Origin: Cellulomonas sp. PhB150
GTDB taxonomy: Bacteria; Actinomycetota; Actinomycetes; Actinomycetales; Cellulomonadaceae
DNA length: 64,000 nucleotides
Assembly: GCF_003755175.1 (NCBI RefSeq)
Contig: NZ_RKHX01000001.1
Span: 682,001-746,000 of the forward strand
Direction of reading: 5' to 3'
In this document: positions 21,001-31,807 of the stretch, piece after piece
How positions within the stretch are numbered: the first letter of the stretch is position 1
Layout: each line of letters opens with the position of its first letter
Notes under the pieces: generated by a model
What the model saw: the letters and a program-made list of their open reading frames with translations, nothing else
The model's database searches: none
Told to the model about the DNA's origin: nothing
Translations under genes and position numbers: made by a program

Positions 21001-24000
21001 CGCCGGCCGCGTTGGTCGCCCGGTACTCGACCTGGATCGTCTGGTTCTTGGCCGGGGCCACCACGACGATGCGGCGACCCAGGACCTTCGCGTCGATCCC
21101 CGCGGGCACGTCGAGCTCCGGGTCGATGCTGAGCTCGCCGCCGCTGGAGTCGATGTCGTTCGCGAGCACCCGGACCTCGATCGTCTGGCCCGGGCGGATC
21201 GTCACCTCGTCGTCGCGCGCGACGACCGTGGCGGCGTTGGTGGGGCGCGGGCTGATGCCGACGCGGATGGTCGCCGTCGCCCGCTGGCCCACCCAGTCCT
21301 CGACCGCGTAGGTGAACTCGTCGGTGCCCACGCCCTCGTCGTTCGCCGTGTACTCGATCCAGTCCGCGCCCTTGTCGGTGACGTTGCCCAGCTTCGGCGC
21401 GGTGGCGCTGCCGAGCAGCGTCACGCCGTCGCCGTCCTCGTCGATGCCGACGAGCGGGATCGGGATGCGGATCTTCTGGCCGGCGAACACGCGCGCCGTG
21501 ACGTCCTTCGGACGCGGCGGCTTCTTGCTCTCCGCGTCGGACGCGTGCACCTTCACGGTCACGGTCGCGGCCGTCGGGGTGCTCGTGCCGTCGGTGACCT
21601 CGAACGTCGCCCGGGCGGTGATGGGCGTGCTCGGCGCCTGGTAGCGCAGCACGTCGCCCGAGACGAACATCAGGCCCTGGCCCGCACCGAGGGCCTCGAC
21701 GAGCTCGGGCACGAGCGAGAGCGGGTCCCCGTCGGGGTCGTACGCCGTGTCGAGGACCGGGATCGTGACGATGCCGCCGGTCCGGACGGTGACCTCGACG
21801 TTCTGGACCACCGGGCTCTGGTTGGTCGCGGACGCCGGCACGGGCTGCACGACGATCTGCCCGGTGGCGGAGGCCGCGCCGTTCGAGACCGTGTAGGTGA
21901 GCACCTCGGGAGCGTCCAGCGTCTGCTCGGAGCGGATCTGGACCAGACGGTGGTCGAGGACCGCGGCGCTGATCGACGAGCCGTCGGGCACGTCCACGTC
22001 CTGGAGCACCAGGACGCTGCCCGAGGGGTCGGAGTCGTTGCTCAGCGGGTCGATCGTGACCTCGCCACCGGCCGGCAGGAACGCGCGGTCGCGGACCGCC
22101 ACGGGCGGCGGGGCGTCGGCCGGCCACTCCTTGACGTCGATGCGCGCGAGGCCGGTCGCCTGCTGGGGTGCGGCGGTCACGGTGAACGGCACGTAGTACG
22201 TCCCGACGCGTCCCGCGGAGAACGTGAACGTCCCGCCCGGCAGGTCCGGCGTCAGGGTCGCGCCCGGGACGTCCTGGACCGAGGCGAGCCGGACCGGCTC
22301 GGTCGAGCTGGACCGCACGGCGTCGAGCGGCTTCACGGTGACGACCTGGTTGCGGTAGGCCACGGCGTGCACCGGGTCGATCTGGGGCGGCACCGAGCCC
22401 GCGGGACGCACGTCGACGTCGAGCGTCCCCTTGATCGTGTGCGTGCCGTCCGAGACCTGCAGCGTCACGCGCGCCCGTCCGAGCTTGTCGCCCCCCGCGG
22501 TGAAGGTCAGCGACCCGTCCTGGCGCGTGCTGACCGAGCCCACCGCGTCGTCGACGCTCGCGCCGACCAGCAGCAGGTCGTCCCCGTCGGGGTCCTGGAA
22601 GTCGGCCAGCGCCTGGTAGGTCGCCTGCCCACCCTGCTCGACCTTCATCGACCCGGTCCGGATCTGCTCGGGCTCGTCGTTGAGATCGTCGGGCCGAGCC
22701 GTCAGCGTCACGGTGGCGGTCGACGGCGCGCTCGTGCCGCGGCCGTCGGTGATGGTGTACCGGAACTGCGCGGTCCCGGTGGCCGTCGGCGCGACGTCCA
22801 CCTGCAGCGCCCGGCCGTCGTACACGGTGCTCACGTGGCCGAACGAGGAGGGCAGGTCGTCGACCTCGGAGACGACCAGCACGCCGCAGTCGGGCGAGGA
22901 GTCGTTGTCGATCACCGGCAGGATCGTGGCCCGGCCGGGGCGCACGCCGAACTCGTCGTCCGCGGCAGCCGGCGGGGCCGACTCCGTCGAGCACTCCGTG
23001 ACCAGGTCCTGGATCGTCTCGGTGCTGTCCGAGTCGTCCTTCTGGTCCTCGGGGTCGTCGGGGGTCTCGATGTCGTCCCAGTTGGGCGTGCGCAGGTCGG
23101 TGTCCTGCAGCGGCATCCACAGCCGGCCCCGCAGCGTGTCGTTGAGGACGACCATCGAGCGGTTGACCCGGAAGACGAGCACGTCCTGCGCCGACGTGTC
23201 CTGCAGGTCCTTGACGACGGCGTCCTTGCCGTCGCAGAGCTGCAGGTAGGAGCCGGTCGCGGTGGCCCACGCGGCGTGCGCGCAGGAGCCGACCTGGACG
23301 GGAGCGGCGGGCTTGCCGCTGCCCGTCGTGGGGTGCTCGACGACCTTGCCGCCGTCCAGAGGCACCTCGTAGAGCGTGTCCGAGCTCGAGACCAGCACGC
23401 GCGACGACGACGGCCCCGGCTGCTGGAGCACCAGGTCGGAACCCGCGAGCTCGACCGAGCCGTGCAGCGTGTGGACCGTCGAGCCGCGGAGCACGACGGG
23501 CTCGTCACCGACGGCCGTGAGCGCGTCGAACGACCCCTCGCCGACCGAGCCCGCGTCTGCCGGCGCCTGGCCGGGCGCCACGCGGGTCGCCTCGCCGGTC
23601 CCGTCGACGGCCACGACGGTCCCGTCGGGTGCGACCACGGCCTTGCCGCCCTCGCCGAGAGCCACGTCGGGCGCGTCGGTCCCGACCCGCAGCCCCTCGA
23701 GCGACCCGAGCGTGCGCACGTAGAGGCCGCCGTCGACGCCGACGACCGACAGCACGCCGGCCGCCATCGAGACGCTCTTGTCCGCGCCCGGCGCGGCCAC
23801 CTGGCTGCCGAGCGTGACCGTCGCCGGGTCGACCACGGCGAACCCGTCGGGCTGGGTGAGGACCACGTCCCCGCCGTCCTGCAGGACGTCGAACGTGCTG
23901 CCGTCGGTCACCAGCCCCGCGTTCAGCTCCTCGACGGGCACGTTGTACCGGCCGAGCTTGAGCTGGCTCGTGGCCGTGACCCACACGCTGCCGTCGTTCA

Positions 24001-24118
24001 GGTCGACCTTCGCGAGCGGGAAGCCCTGGTTGACGAGCGCCAGGACCGCGACGAGCACGGGCACGGTGACGACTGCCGCGGCGGTCGTCGCGCGCTGGCG
24101 CAGGCGGGGCCACCTCAC
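18017..24118 (-). CDS. giant Ig-like/fibronectin type III surface protein
   Basis: A 2033-residue membrane-anchored surface protein. A short cytosolic tail and one span (about 11-31) are followed by a propeller-like region (about 35-345), an acidic linker (about 350-380), a long tandem array of roughly 100-residue Ig/cadherin-like units (about 385-1460) with acidic DPDGDDL- and DEDGDGV-type turns that could bind calcium, and about six fibronectin-III domains (1465-2020) with the usual W...P and Y.v.v..G..S motifs. It ends in AAAGGG with no sorting signal, so it is held by its N-terminal span. GTG 24118 overlaps the kinase stop (GTGA), which fixes the start despite a longer open frame. Likely an adhesin or scaffold; ligands unknown. 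Confidence 0.9.
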   Translation of the reverse strand: MRWPRLRQRATTAAAVVTVPVLVAVLALVNQGFPLAKVDLNDGSVWVTATSQLKLGRYNVPVEELNAGLVTDGSTFDVLQDGGDVVLTQPDGFAVVDPATVTLGSQVAAPGADKSVSMAAGVLSVVGVDGGLYVRTLGSLEGLRVGTDAPDVALGEGGKAVVAPDGTVVAVDGTGEATRVAPGQAPADAGSVGEGSFDALTAVGDEPVVLRGSTVHTLHGSVELAGSDLVLQQPGPSSSRVLVSSSDTLYEVPLDGGKVVEHPTTGSGKPAAPVQVGSCAHAAWATATGSYLQLCDGKDAVVKDLQDTSAQDVLVFRVNRSMVVLNDTLRGRLWMPLQDTDLRTPNWDDIETPDDPEDQKDDSDSTETIQDLVTECSTESAPPAAADDEFGVRPGRATILPVIDNDSSPDCGVLVVSEVDDLPSSFGHVSTVYDGRALQVDVAPTATGTAQFRYTITDGRGTSAPSTATVTLTARPDDLNDEPEQIRTGSMKVEQGGQATYQALADFQDPDGDDLLLVGASVDDAVGSVSTRQDGSLTFTAGGDKLGRARVTLQVSDGTHTIKGTLDVDVRPAGSVPPQIDPVHAVAYRNQVVTVKPLDAVRSSSTEPVRLASVQDVPGATLTPDLPGGTFTFSAGRVGTYYVPFTVTAAPQQATGLARIDVKEWPADAPPPVAVRDRAFLPAGGEVTIDPLSNDSDPSGSVLVLQDVDVPDGSSISAAVLDHRLVQIRSEQTLDAPEVLTYTVSNGAASATGQIVVQPVPASATNQSPVVQNVEVTVRTGGIVTIPVLDTAYDPDGDPLSLVPELVEALGAGQGLMFVSGDVLRYQAPSTPITARATFEVTDGTSTPTAATVTVKVHASDAESKKPPRPKDVTARVFAGQKIRIPIPLVGIDEDGDGVTLLGSATAPKLGNVTDKGADWIEYTANDEGVGTDEFTYAVEDWVGQRATATIRVGISPRPTNAATVVARDDEVTIRPGQTIEVRVLANDIDSSGGELSIDPELDVPAGIDAKVLGRRIVVVAPAKNQTIQVEYRATNAAGGRDTAVLTVNVDDKAEVLRPIARDVVVPPAETFGLAEVSVDVLAVAQNPSGPLDDLAVSVPSTVADVARVDPSGNVIVTLVDHAQTVPFLLTNTTAPGGKVASYAFITVPALGDFPPTLRPNAPALRVASGEPLEIALDEYVKVAPGREPSVADLNGITASNSNGASLVGQDDGHVEFTSAKGFAGNASITIPVTDATSTSDTRARTAFLTLPITVYALEDHPPTFTPSVLEVAPGEAPIKVDLQSFTTGPEGATGAANRYSYSLASAVPPGFTATLEGTMLSVSAAESTAKGRTGQLALKVGYGRTGVLDTTIDLRVIASTRSTARVVDRSVPDGAEGQQVTLNVLDDAFNPFPDSPLKVVDAVVETPDSGTAGRTASTVSVRPNEGFIGSMVVRFRVRDVTGDPDRDAEGRITVTVRGKPATPTAPRVGEVRDRTVVLSWRAPDSRGTPITGYRLTAQPGNLQKSCASTTCTFDGLTNDTEYTFTVAAQNEVGWSDPSPASQPARPDAVPDAPGTPTVEFGDGRLDVSWNVPDSQGSPVTSYTVELTGGTTTTVTEVSTRHTFTGLSNGTSYTVRVRAHNDAPDPSGWSPSASETPAGVPEAPEVKADPTDTKAGRILEVTWSEPKSNGDRIGSYEVTVDGPGGTTATVSAGTRSYTFNDAETGKPYTVSVRAKNKAGWGSRGSVTASTFGLPGTPGGVAASAPVGDGSITVSWNPATDNGSPITAYEIKLPDGSPQSVGGSRTSATFTGLTGGTDYTYQVRSVNAAGSSEWSAAVTATATTPPGTPSGLTMTVSDRGNFNRPTALDISWNAASSGGGRGLQYTYVLSAGGNRTTGEVTTEQTSVTGIRIDNWIGLGGTDVTLRVWASTTNTGSGDKASQTQTFTWGEPPGAVSGLSLSPDDTVAPTRLSAAWTAGPSGGASVSFRVCWTVDGVDQKKCDDVDDTTASRTVGDLGDPAPGAVVKVVVTPHSSKGDGPSSAAEFTMPAAAGGG

Positions 24119-25580
24119 GGCACGCACCCCTGGGTCGGGGTCTCGGAGGCGCGCCCGTCGGCGCGGACGAGCGACACCTCGACGCAGACCTCGCCGCCGC
24201 CCGTGGAGGGCACGACGACGGTCGGCTCGGTGACGATCGCGAGCTCGGGCTCCCCCGTCGCCGTCAGCACGCCCCACGTGTAGCGGTCGCCGTCGGCGGG
24301 CTCCGGGTTGGTCCAGGTGAACACGACGGTGTCGTCGGCCTGGCGCGTCCCCGACAGGCCGGTCGGCGACGGCACCTCGCGCCCCGCCACCGAGTCCGGC
24401 GGCTGCGAGAACTCGGGGCTGCTGGTCGGGTTCGGGTCGGACCCGCCGTTCATCGTGGCGGCCGCGATGGCGACGACGGCGGCGAGCACGACGAGGCCCG
24501 AGACGATCGCGGTGACGGCGCGGCCGCGTCCCGGGGCCGGCTCGTCCTCGACCTCGTCGACCAGCAGCTCGGTGACCGGCTGCTCGGGCGCGTCGGGCGG
24601 CGGCGGGACCGCGGACCAGGTCGGCACGGAGGGCGCGACCTCGACGACCGGCCGCAACCGGGTCGCGTCGTCGCTCTGGGCGGGCTGCCGCTCGTCGTCG
24701 GGCTCGCGCGGCATGTCCGGCAGGTCGAGCGGCGTGACGGGCAGCCCGAGGTCGGCCTCGACCTGCTGCAGCGCGCGGGCGACCGCCTGCGCGCTGGCGT
24801 AGCGGCGCGACGGGTGCTTGGCCATCGCGCGCTCGAGCACCGCGAACAGCGCGGGCGGCACGTCCTGGCGGCCCAGCTGCGGCAGCGGCGTGCGCTCGAT
24901 GCGCGTCACGAGGTCCTGCGCGCTGTTGTTCCCGCCCGGCACCTCGAACGGCGTCCGCCCGGCCAGGAGCGAGTAGATCGTGGCCGCGAGCGAGTAGACG
25001 TCCGAGCGCTCGTCGCCCGTGGGGTGCTCGGCGAGCAGCTCGGGCGGGGACCACGGGATCGACATGCCGACCGTCGCGCCGGCGCCCTGCCCGACCGTCG
25101 CGGCGATGCCGAAGTCCGTCAGCGCAGGCCACCCGAAGTCGGTGGTCAGCACGTTCGCGGGCTTGATGTCGCGGTGCAGGATGCCGACGCGGTGCGCGGC
25201 CTCGACCGCCGAGGCGAGCCGGATGCCGATGCGCAGCGCCTCGTGCACCGAGACGTGCTCGGTGCGGTAGCGCTGCGACAGGCCCGGCCGCGAGCAGTAC
25301 TCCATGACGAGGTACGGCCGACCGTCGGCCGCGATCGCGGCCTGGTGGATCGTGACGATCGACGGGTGGTGCGAGAGCTGGGCCATGAGGTTGGCCTCGG
25401 TCTGGAACCGCGTGCGCACGTCGTCGTCCAGGCTGCCCGCGAGCAGCACCTTGACGGCGACGTCCCGGACGGGCAGGTCCTGGCGGTACAGGAAGACGTC
25501 CGCGAACCCTCCCAGCCCCAGCAACCGCACGTACCGGTAGCCGGGAAGCGTCGGCGGTGCCGAAGGCTCCCGGCGTGCGG

Positions 25581-25584
<4 letters not shown>
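24115..25584 (-). CDS. transmembrane serine/threonine protein kinase with FN3-like ectodomain
   Basis: A 489-residue Hanks-type kinase. The glycine loop (LGLGGFADVF, 22-31), catalytic Lys45 in VAVKV, Glu63, HRDIKPAN at 137-144 with catalytic Asp139, and DFG at 157-159 are all intact. A disordered juxtamembrane region (about 285-345) is rich in Asp, Glu and Pro. One span lies at about 350-372. The outer domain (about 395-489) has a single beta-sandwich resembling FN3 (VVFTWTNPEPADGDRYTWG) and two Cys residues. It lacks PASTA repeats, so it is not a PknB orthologue. GTG 25584 overlaps the FHA stop. Probable targets are the FHA, RDD-FHA and MoxR-cluster proteins; this is inferred. Confidence 0.93.
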
Positions 25585-26944
<1,360 letters not shown>

Positions 26945-26948
<4 letters not shown>

Positions 26949-27796
26949 CGCGGCAGCTCCTCGGATGCGGAAGAGGGTCGGAACCGGGGCACCGTGGCCC
27001 CGTGCAGCATCTCGTCCCACTGGTGCACGCCGAGCTCGGCGCCCATCCGCGGGACGGTGATGTGGACGTCGTCGAGCTGACCGGCCGCGGTGGCGACGTC
27101 GACCACGACCGCGCTGACGTTGTCGCGCGCGCCGTGCTCGAGCGCCCTGCCGACGAGGGTCGCGGCGGCCTCCTGCGCGTCCGGGACGGAGGCGAGCACC
27201 GCGGCGAGCTCGGCCGGGCCGAGCTCGCGCGTCAGGCCGTCCGTGCAGATCAGGAGGCGGTCGTGCGGGCCGGAGGGCAGCAGCCAGTAGTCGGGCTCGG
27301 GCTCGCCGCTCGTGCCGAGCGCGCGCGTGAGCACGTGGCGCTCGGGGTGCGACGCGGCGTCGGCCACGTCGATCCGGCCCATGTCGATGAGCTCCTGGAC
27401 CACCGAGTGGTCGACGCTGACCTGCTCGAGCCGCTCGTCGGCCCAGCGGTAGACGCGCGAGTCGCCGACGTTGAACACGAGCCAGTAGGCGCCGCCCTCG
27501 TGCACGGTCACGGCCACGCCGGCGACGGTCGTGCCGCCCTGGCGGCCGCCCGTGAACTCGCCACGGATCCGGCTCGCGGTGCGCGAGAAGCACGCGTGCA
27601 CGTCGTCGGCCGTCGCGGACGGCTGGCCCGCGAGCTGCGCGAACTCCTCGACCGCGATCCGGCTCGCGAGGTCCCCCGCGTCGTGCCCGCCCATCCCGTC
27701 GGCGACGAGGAAGACGGGCGGATACGCCAGCAGCGCGTCCTCGTTGACCTCACGCACGAGCCCGCGATCGGTCGCGGATCCCCACGACGTGCGCAT
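26945..27796 (-). CDS. PP2C-family protein serine/threonine phosphatase
   Basis: A 283-residue metal-dependent phosphatase, first gene of the nine-gene operon. Motifs are TDRGLVREVNEDAL (Arg and NED, 15-20), DGMGGHDAG (metal Asp33), SRVYRW, CTDGLTREL, and a late RDNVSAVVVDV. It has no membrane span. The catalytic domain covers most of the protein, with a short tail after about 245. ATG 27796 is preceded by a GAGGGGG ribosome site and gives the family's usual MRTSWGSATDRG start, so a longer upstream extension is rejected. It should reverse phosphorylation by the operon's kinase. Confidence 0.94.
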
Positions 27797-27930
27797 GGCC
27801 ACCCCCTCGTGTCGGTCGCCGGGCGTCGGACCCTGACGATTGCATCGGCGCACATCGTGCCTCACCTGAGGCCAGATCGGCACATCTGGCGGCAGATCGG
27901 ACGCGCGCGTCGGATGTCAGGCCCGCCCGA

Positions 27931-29529
27931 TCAGATGCCCAGCTGGAAGACGCCCCAGTAGGCCAGCACGACGAGCAGCACGGACGAGCCGACCACCACG
28001 CACCAGAAAGCGGCCGCCCGGAGCACGCCCTGCGCCGACCGGCCCGTGGCCGCGAGGGCCTCCCGCTCACGCTGCAGCAGCAGGACGCCGGCGGCGACCG
28101 CCGCGATGCCGAGCAGCCGCACGGCGACCCAACCGCCCTTGACCACCCAGTCGTTGTGGGCGTAGTCGAGGGCCAGCTTCGCGATCGCCACGAGGTACCA
28201 GACGAGGGCGGCCACCGTCAGCACCGCGCCGAGCGCGCACACCACCATGCGCACCGCGACCCCGCGCGGGAACCGGTGGACCGCGACCTCGGACGCGCCG
28301 CGCCGGCGGCGTGCGACCTCGATGACCCGGGCGGTGGGCACGAGCACGAGCGGCAGGACCAGCAGCGCGCCCGCGACGAGCACGGTGGCGATGACCACGT
28401 CCCCGTTGCGCAGCCAGCTCGGCTCGGGCACGGGTGCGGCGAGGAACTCCTGGGTGGGCTGGTCCCCGGCGATGTGCGGCGCGGCGTCGGCCGTCGCGGG
28501 CAGCCCGAGCACCCAGCCGGACAGGTCGTCGAGGAAGGTCGTCGGCATGACGTCGTCGATCTTCATGCCGTGGTTCGCACCCGCATAGTACCGCACGGTC
28601 ACGTCGCCGTCACCGGCGATGGCCGTGTCGCGCAGCACCTGCTCCGCGCCCTGCACGATCGGCATCGACGAGTCGCCCGTGCCGTAGACCATGAGGACCG
28701 GCTGGGTCATCTGCCGCTGCCACGGGGTCACGTCGAAGTCGGCGTACTCGAACCCGCCGCCCGGCAGCGCCATCCCCACCGCGCGCGGGATCGCGCGGAA
28801 CACCCCGTGGGGGACGTTGGTGTTGCGCAGGTAGTTGTCGGCCGCGAAGGCGGCCTGCTCGCGCGGCGGCACCACGGGCGCGGAGGCGAGCACGACGAAC
28901 GCGAGGTCCTCGTCGGTCGCCGCCATCACGGGCGCGATCCACGCACCCTCGCTCTCGGCGTACACGCCGACCCGCGTCGGGTCGACGCCCGCGTGCTTGC
29001 GCAGCACGTCGACCGACTTCTCGTAGTCGGCCGCCATCGCGACGTAGTCACGGTGCCGGGCGGAGTAGGTGTCGAGCCGCTTGTCCGGCACCATCGTGAC
29101 GATCCCGGACGCGGCCATCGCGGCGGTCTGCTCGCTGAACGCGGTCTCCGAGGACCCGGTCCCGGCGCCGTGCACGAACACGACCCCCGGCATCGGCTCG
29201 GGCGCGCCGACCGGCACGCTGATCTTGGCCTGCACCGTGGTCCCGTCGAGCTGGACGGTGACGCGCTCGATCTCGACGGGGTAGGTCTGCAGGGGCGGGG
29301 CGTGGGTGATCGCGGTGGAGGGGTTCTCGACGACCAACGGGTCGGTGAGCGGGATCGGGTCCCACTGCGGGCCCATCACGGCCCCGAGGACCGCCAGCGC
29401 GATGACGCCCAGGGCCGTGCTCGCGACCAGCCGGTACGGCCCGGTGAGACGTCGCTCGACGAACGCGCGCGCGCCGGAGCGCCCCCGACCCGCGTCGGAG
29501 GTCACGTCCTCCCGGTCCTGCTGCAGCAC
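27931..29529 (-). CDS. membrane-embedded alpha/beta hydrolase
   Basis: A 532-residue protein: cytosolic N-terminus, one span (34-54), an extracytoplasmic alpha/beta-hydrolase domain (about 85-350), then about four membrane spans in 375-530. The hydrolase has an oxyanion-type VFVHGAGTGSSE, a nucleophile elbow AESEG (Ala in place of the first Gly of GxSxG, Ser near 192), an acid likely in YGTGDSSMPI, and His in GANHGMK near 321. Dienelactone-hydrolase or prolyl-oligopeptidase relatives are the closest guesses. The substrate is unknown. It is followed by era on the same strand, 1 base after its own stop region, but its start lies upstream of the PP2C operon, so it is read separately. Confidence 0.75.
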   Translation of the reverse strand: MLQQDREDVTSDAGRGRSGARAFVERRLTGPYRLVASTALGVIALAVLGAVMGPQWDPIPLTDPLVVENPSTAITHAPPLQTYPVEIERVTVQLDGTTVQAKISVPVGAPEPMPGVVFVHGAGTGSSETAFSEQTAAMAASGIVTMVPDKRLDTYSARHRDYVAMAADYEKSVDVLRKHAGVDPTRVGVYAESEGAWIAPVMAATDEDLAFVVLASAPVVPPREQAAFAADNYLRNTNVPHGVFRAIPRAVGMALPGGGFEYADFDVTPWQRQMTQPVLMVYGTGDSSMPIVQGAEQVLRDTAIAGDGDVTVRYYAGANHGMKIDDVMPTTFLDDLSGWVLGLPATADAAPHIAGDQPTQEFLAAPVPEPSWLRNGDVVIATVLVAGALLVLPLVLVPTARVIEVARRRRGASEVAVHRFPRGVAVRMVVCALGAVLTVAALVWYLVAIAKLALDYAHNDWVVKGGWVAVRLLGIAAVAAGVLLLQREREALAATGRSAQGVLRAAAFWCVVVGSSVLLVVLAYWGVFQLGI

Positions 29530-29530
29530 C

Positions 29531-30442
29531 TCAGAACCCGAGCCGTCCGAGCTGCTTGGGGTCGCGCTGCCAGTCCTTCGCCACCTTCACGTGCAGGTCG
29601 AGGTAGACCTTGGTGCCGAGCAGCGCCTCGATGCCGCGGCGGGCCTGGCTGCCGACGTCGCGCAGGCGCGTCCCGCCCTTGCCGATGATGATCGCCTTCT
29701 GGCTGTCGCGCTCCACGAAGAGGTTGACGCGCACGTCGAGCATGGCGGGAGCGTCACCGAGCCGCTCGCGCGGGACGATCTCGTCGACGACGACCGCCAA
29801 GGAGTGCGGCAGCTCGTCGTGCACGCCCTCGAGCGCGGCCTCGCGCACGAGCTCGGCGACCATGACGATCTCCGGCTCGTCCGTGAGCTCGCCGTCCGCG
29901 TACAGCGGCGGGCCCTCCGGGAGGTGGCCGATCAGCACGTCGGACAGCGTGTCGACCTGGTAGCCGCCGACGGCGGAGACGGGGACGATGTCGGCCCACT
30001 CCCCCAGCCGCGACACGGCGAGCAGGTGCTCCGCGAGGCGCCCCTTGGGCACCAGGTCGGACTTGGTCACGACCGCGACGACCGGGGTGCCGCGACCGTC
30101 CCCTGCGAGCTGGACGAGCTGCTCGGCGATGAAGCGGTCCCCGGGCCCGACCTTCTGGTCGGCCGGCAGGCAGAACCCGACGACGTCGACCTCGGTGAGC
30201 GTGTCCTTGACGAGCGCGTTGAGCCGCTCGCCGAGCAGCGTGCGGGGCCGGTGCAGCCCCGGCGTGTCGACGAGCACCATCTGGGCGTCCTCGCGGTGCA
30301 CGATGCCGCGGATGGTGTGACGCGTCGTCTGGGGCCGGTCGGACGTGATCGCGACCTTCTGCCCGACGAGCGCGTTCGTCAGCGTCGACTTGCCCGCGTT
30401 GGGCCGGCCGACGAAGCAGGCGAATCCCGAGCGGAAGGTCAT
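29531..30442 (-). CDS. era: GTPase Era
   Basis: Ribosome-assembly GTPase that binds the 3' end of 16S rRNA. In 303 residues it has G1 GRPNAGKST (12-20), G3 DTPGLH, G4 TKSD and G5 SAVGG, followed by a KH RNA-binding domain with AIIIGKGGTRLRDVG (near 240-255). The order ybeY, CBS-domain protein, era is the usual actinobacterial arrangement. Its ATG overlaps the stop of the CBS-domain gene by four bases, so it is the last gene of the hrcA-dnaJ-rsmE-phoH-ybeY run or a sub-operon of it. Confidence 0.97.
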   Translation of the reverse strand: MTFRSGFACFVGRPNAGKSTLTNALVGQKVAITSDRPQTTRHTIRGIVHREDAQMVLVDTPGLHRPRTLLGERLNALVKDTLTEVDVVGFCLPADQKVGPGDRFIAEQLVQLAGDGRGTPVVAVVTKSDLVPKGRLAEHLLAVSRLGEWADIVPVSAVGGYQVDTLSDVLIGHLPEGPPLYADGELTDEPEIVMVAELVREAALEGVHDELPHSLAVVVDEIVPRERLGDAPAMLDVRVNLFVERDSQKAIIIGKGGTRLRDVGSQARRGIEALLGTKVYLDLHVKVAKDWQRDPKQLGRLGF

Positions 30443-31797
30443 GGGGTGGCTCCGTGGTTCGTGTCGTCGTGCGCGTGGTGCGAGTCCTTCGTGTCCTGCT
30501 TGTCCTTCGTCTCACGTCCGGCGGGTTCGTCGTCGTCGTGGCGCTCGACCTCGCTGACGAGGACGGTCGCGAGCCGTCGTCGGCGCCCCTCGACACGGTC
30601 CGCGACCAGGTGCAGGCCGTGGATGTCGCCGGCGGACCCGGGCAGAGGAACCTTACCCAGTGCCTTGGCCAGCAGTCCGCCGGCGCTGTCCACGTCCTCG
30701 TCGTCGACCTCGAGCCCGAACAGCTCCCCGAGCTCGTCGCGGCCCAGCCGCGCGGGCACCCGGTAGGTGCCGGGCGCGACCTCCTCGACCGCCTGCGCGC
30801 TGGGGTCGTGCTCGTCGGTGAGCTCGCCGACGATCTCCTCGAGGGCGTCCTCGATGGTGACCAGGCCGGCGATGCCGCCGTACTCGTCGACGACCATCGC
30901 GATGTGCGAGGCGCCGGCCTGCAGCTCGCGCAGCAGGTCGTCGACCGGCTTGGACTCCGGCACGAAGATCGCGGGCCGCACGAGCGAGGACGCGGGCGCG
31001 TCGAGCACGTCGTCGGACTCGTCGCGCTGGCCCGGGGCGATCGGCAGGCGGCGGACGACGTCCTTGAGGTACAGCACGCCGCGCAGGTCGTCGACGTCGT
31101 CGCCGGTCACGGGCACGCGGGAGAACCCGGAGCGCAGCAGCAGCGCGAGCGCCTTGTGCACGGGCGAGTCGGCGTGGGCCGTGACCATGTCCGTGCGCGG
31201 GACCATGACCTCGCGGGTGAGGGTGTCGCCGAGGCCGAGCACCGAGCGGAACATCTCGCGCTCGTCGTCCTCGATCGCCTCGGACTCGCTGACGCGCTGC
31301 ACCATGTCACGCAGCTCGTCCTCGTCGTCGTCGATGCTGCCGCGCGCGCTCGGTGCGCCGCGGGCGATCGTGCCGGCGACCGCGGTGACCGCGAGGAGCG
31401 GCCCCGAGAGCAGCACGAGCGTGGACAGCGGGTGACGCCGACCGATCGTGCGCGGGCTGACGCGGACCAGCAGGTACGCGACCAGCGCGCACGCGGCGAC
31501 GGACACCAGGGCGACGGCCCACCACGGCAGGGACCCGGACGCGACCACGAGCGTGATCCCGACCGTGGCGACCATCTCCGCGAGGAGGCGGACGAAGGCC
31601 GCCGCCGCGGCGACGTGGGCAGGGTGCTCGACGAGGCGGCGGACCCGGTCGGACGAGGGGTGCCGCTCGGCGACGAGCTCGGTGACGGCGGCACGCGAGA
31701 CCCGGAGGACGGCGACCTCACCGGCGGACAGTGCGGCGGCCGCGAGGATGCCGAGCAGAGCGACCAGGACGAGGAGGGCGACGGGGACGTCGGTCAT
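30439..31797 (-). CDS. CNNM/HlyC-type membrane protein with CBS pair
   Basis: A 452-residue protein, often annotated hemolysin family. The N-terminal DUF21/CNNM membrane domain (about 1-175) has four hydrophobic segments. Two CBS domains follow: VMVPRTDMVTAHADSPVHKAL...SGFSRVPVTG (about 200-255) and ASHIAMVVDEYGGIAGLVTIEDALEEIVGE (about 270-330). A CorC/HlyC domain lies at about 345-425, then a His/Asp/Lys-rich tail. Relatives are implicated in Mg2+ or Co2+ transport and sense adenine nucleotides through the CBS pair. It starts 10 bases after the ybeY stop and overlaps era. A transport role rather than true hemolysis is likely. Confidence 0.92.
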   Translation of the reverse strand: MTDVPVALLVLVALLGILAAAALSAGEVAVLRVSRAAVTELVAERHPSSDRVRRLVEHPAHVAAAAAFVRLLAEMVATVGITLVVASGSLPWWAVALVSVAACALVAYLLVRVSPRTIGRRHPLSTLVLLSGPLLAVTAVAGTIARGAPSARGSIDDDEDELRDMVQRVSESEAIEDDEREMFRSVLGLGDTLTREVMVPRTDMVTAHADSPVHKALALLLRSGFSRVPVTGDDVDDLRGVLYLKDVVRRLPIAPGQRDESDDVLDAPASSLVRPAIFVPESKPVDDLLRELQAGASHIAMVVDEYGGIAGLVTIEDALEEIVGELTDEHDPSAQAVEEVAPGTYRVPARLGRDELGELFGLEVDDEDVDSAGGLLAKALGKVPLPGSAGDIHGLHLVADRVEGRRRRLATVLVSEVERHDDDEPAGRETKDKQDTKDSHHAHDDTNHGATP

Positions 31798-31807
31798 GCG
31801 CGGGCTG

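Noticed and set aside
20336..24283. 1315-codon plus-strand open frame opposite the Ig/FN3 gene
   Set aside because: Shadow of the minus-strand gene; no recognisable motif, and the opposite strand encodes clear Ig and FN3 domains.
24119..25132. Upstream extension of the Ig/FN3 gene to 2371 codons
   Set aside because: The extension overlaps the kinase catalytic domain in another frame. GTG 24118 gives a proper N-terminal span and a GTGA overlap.
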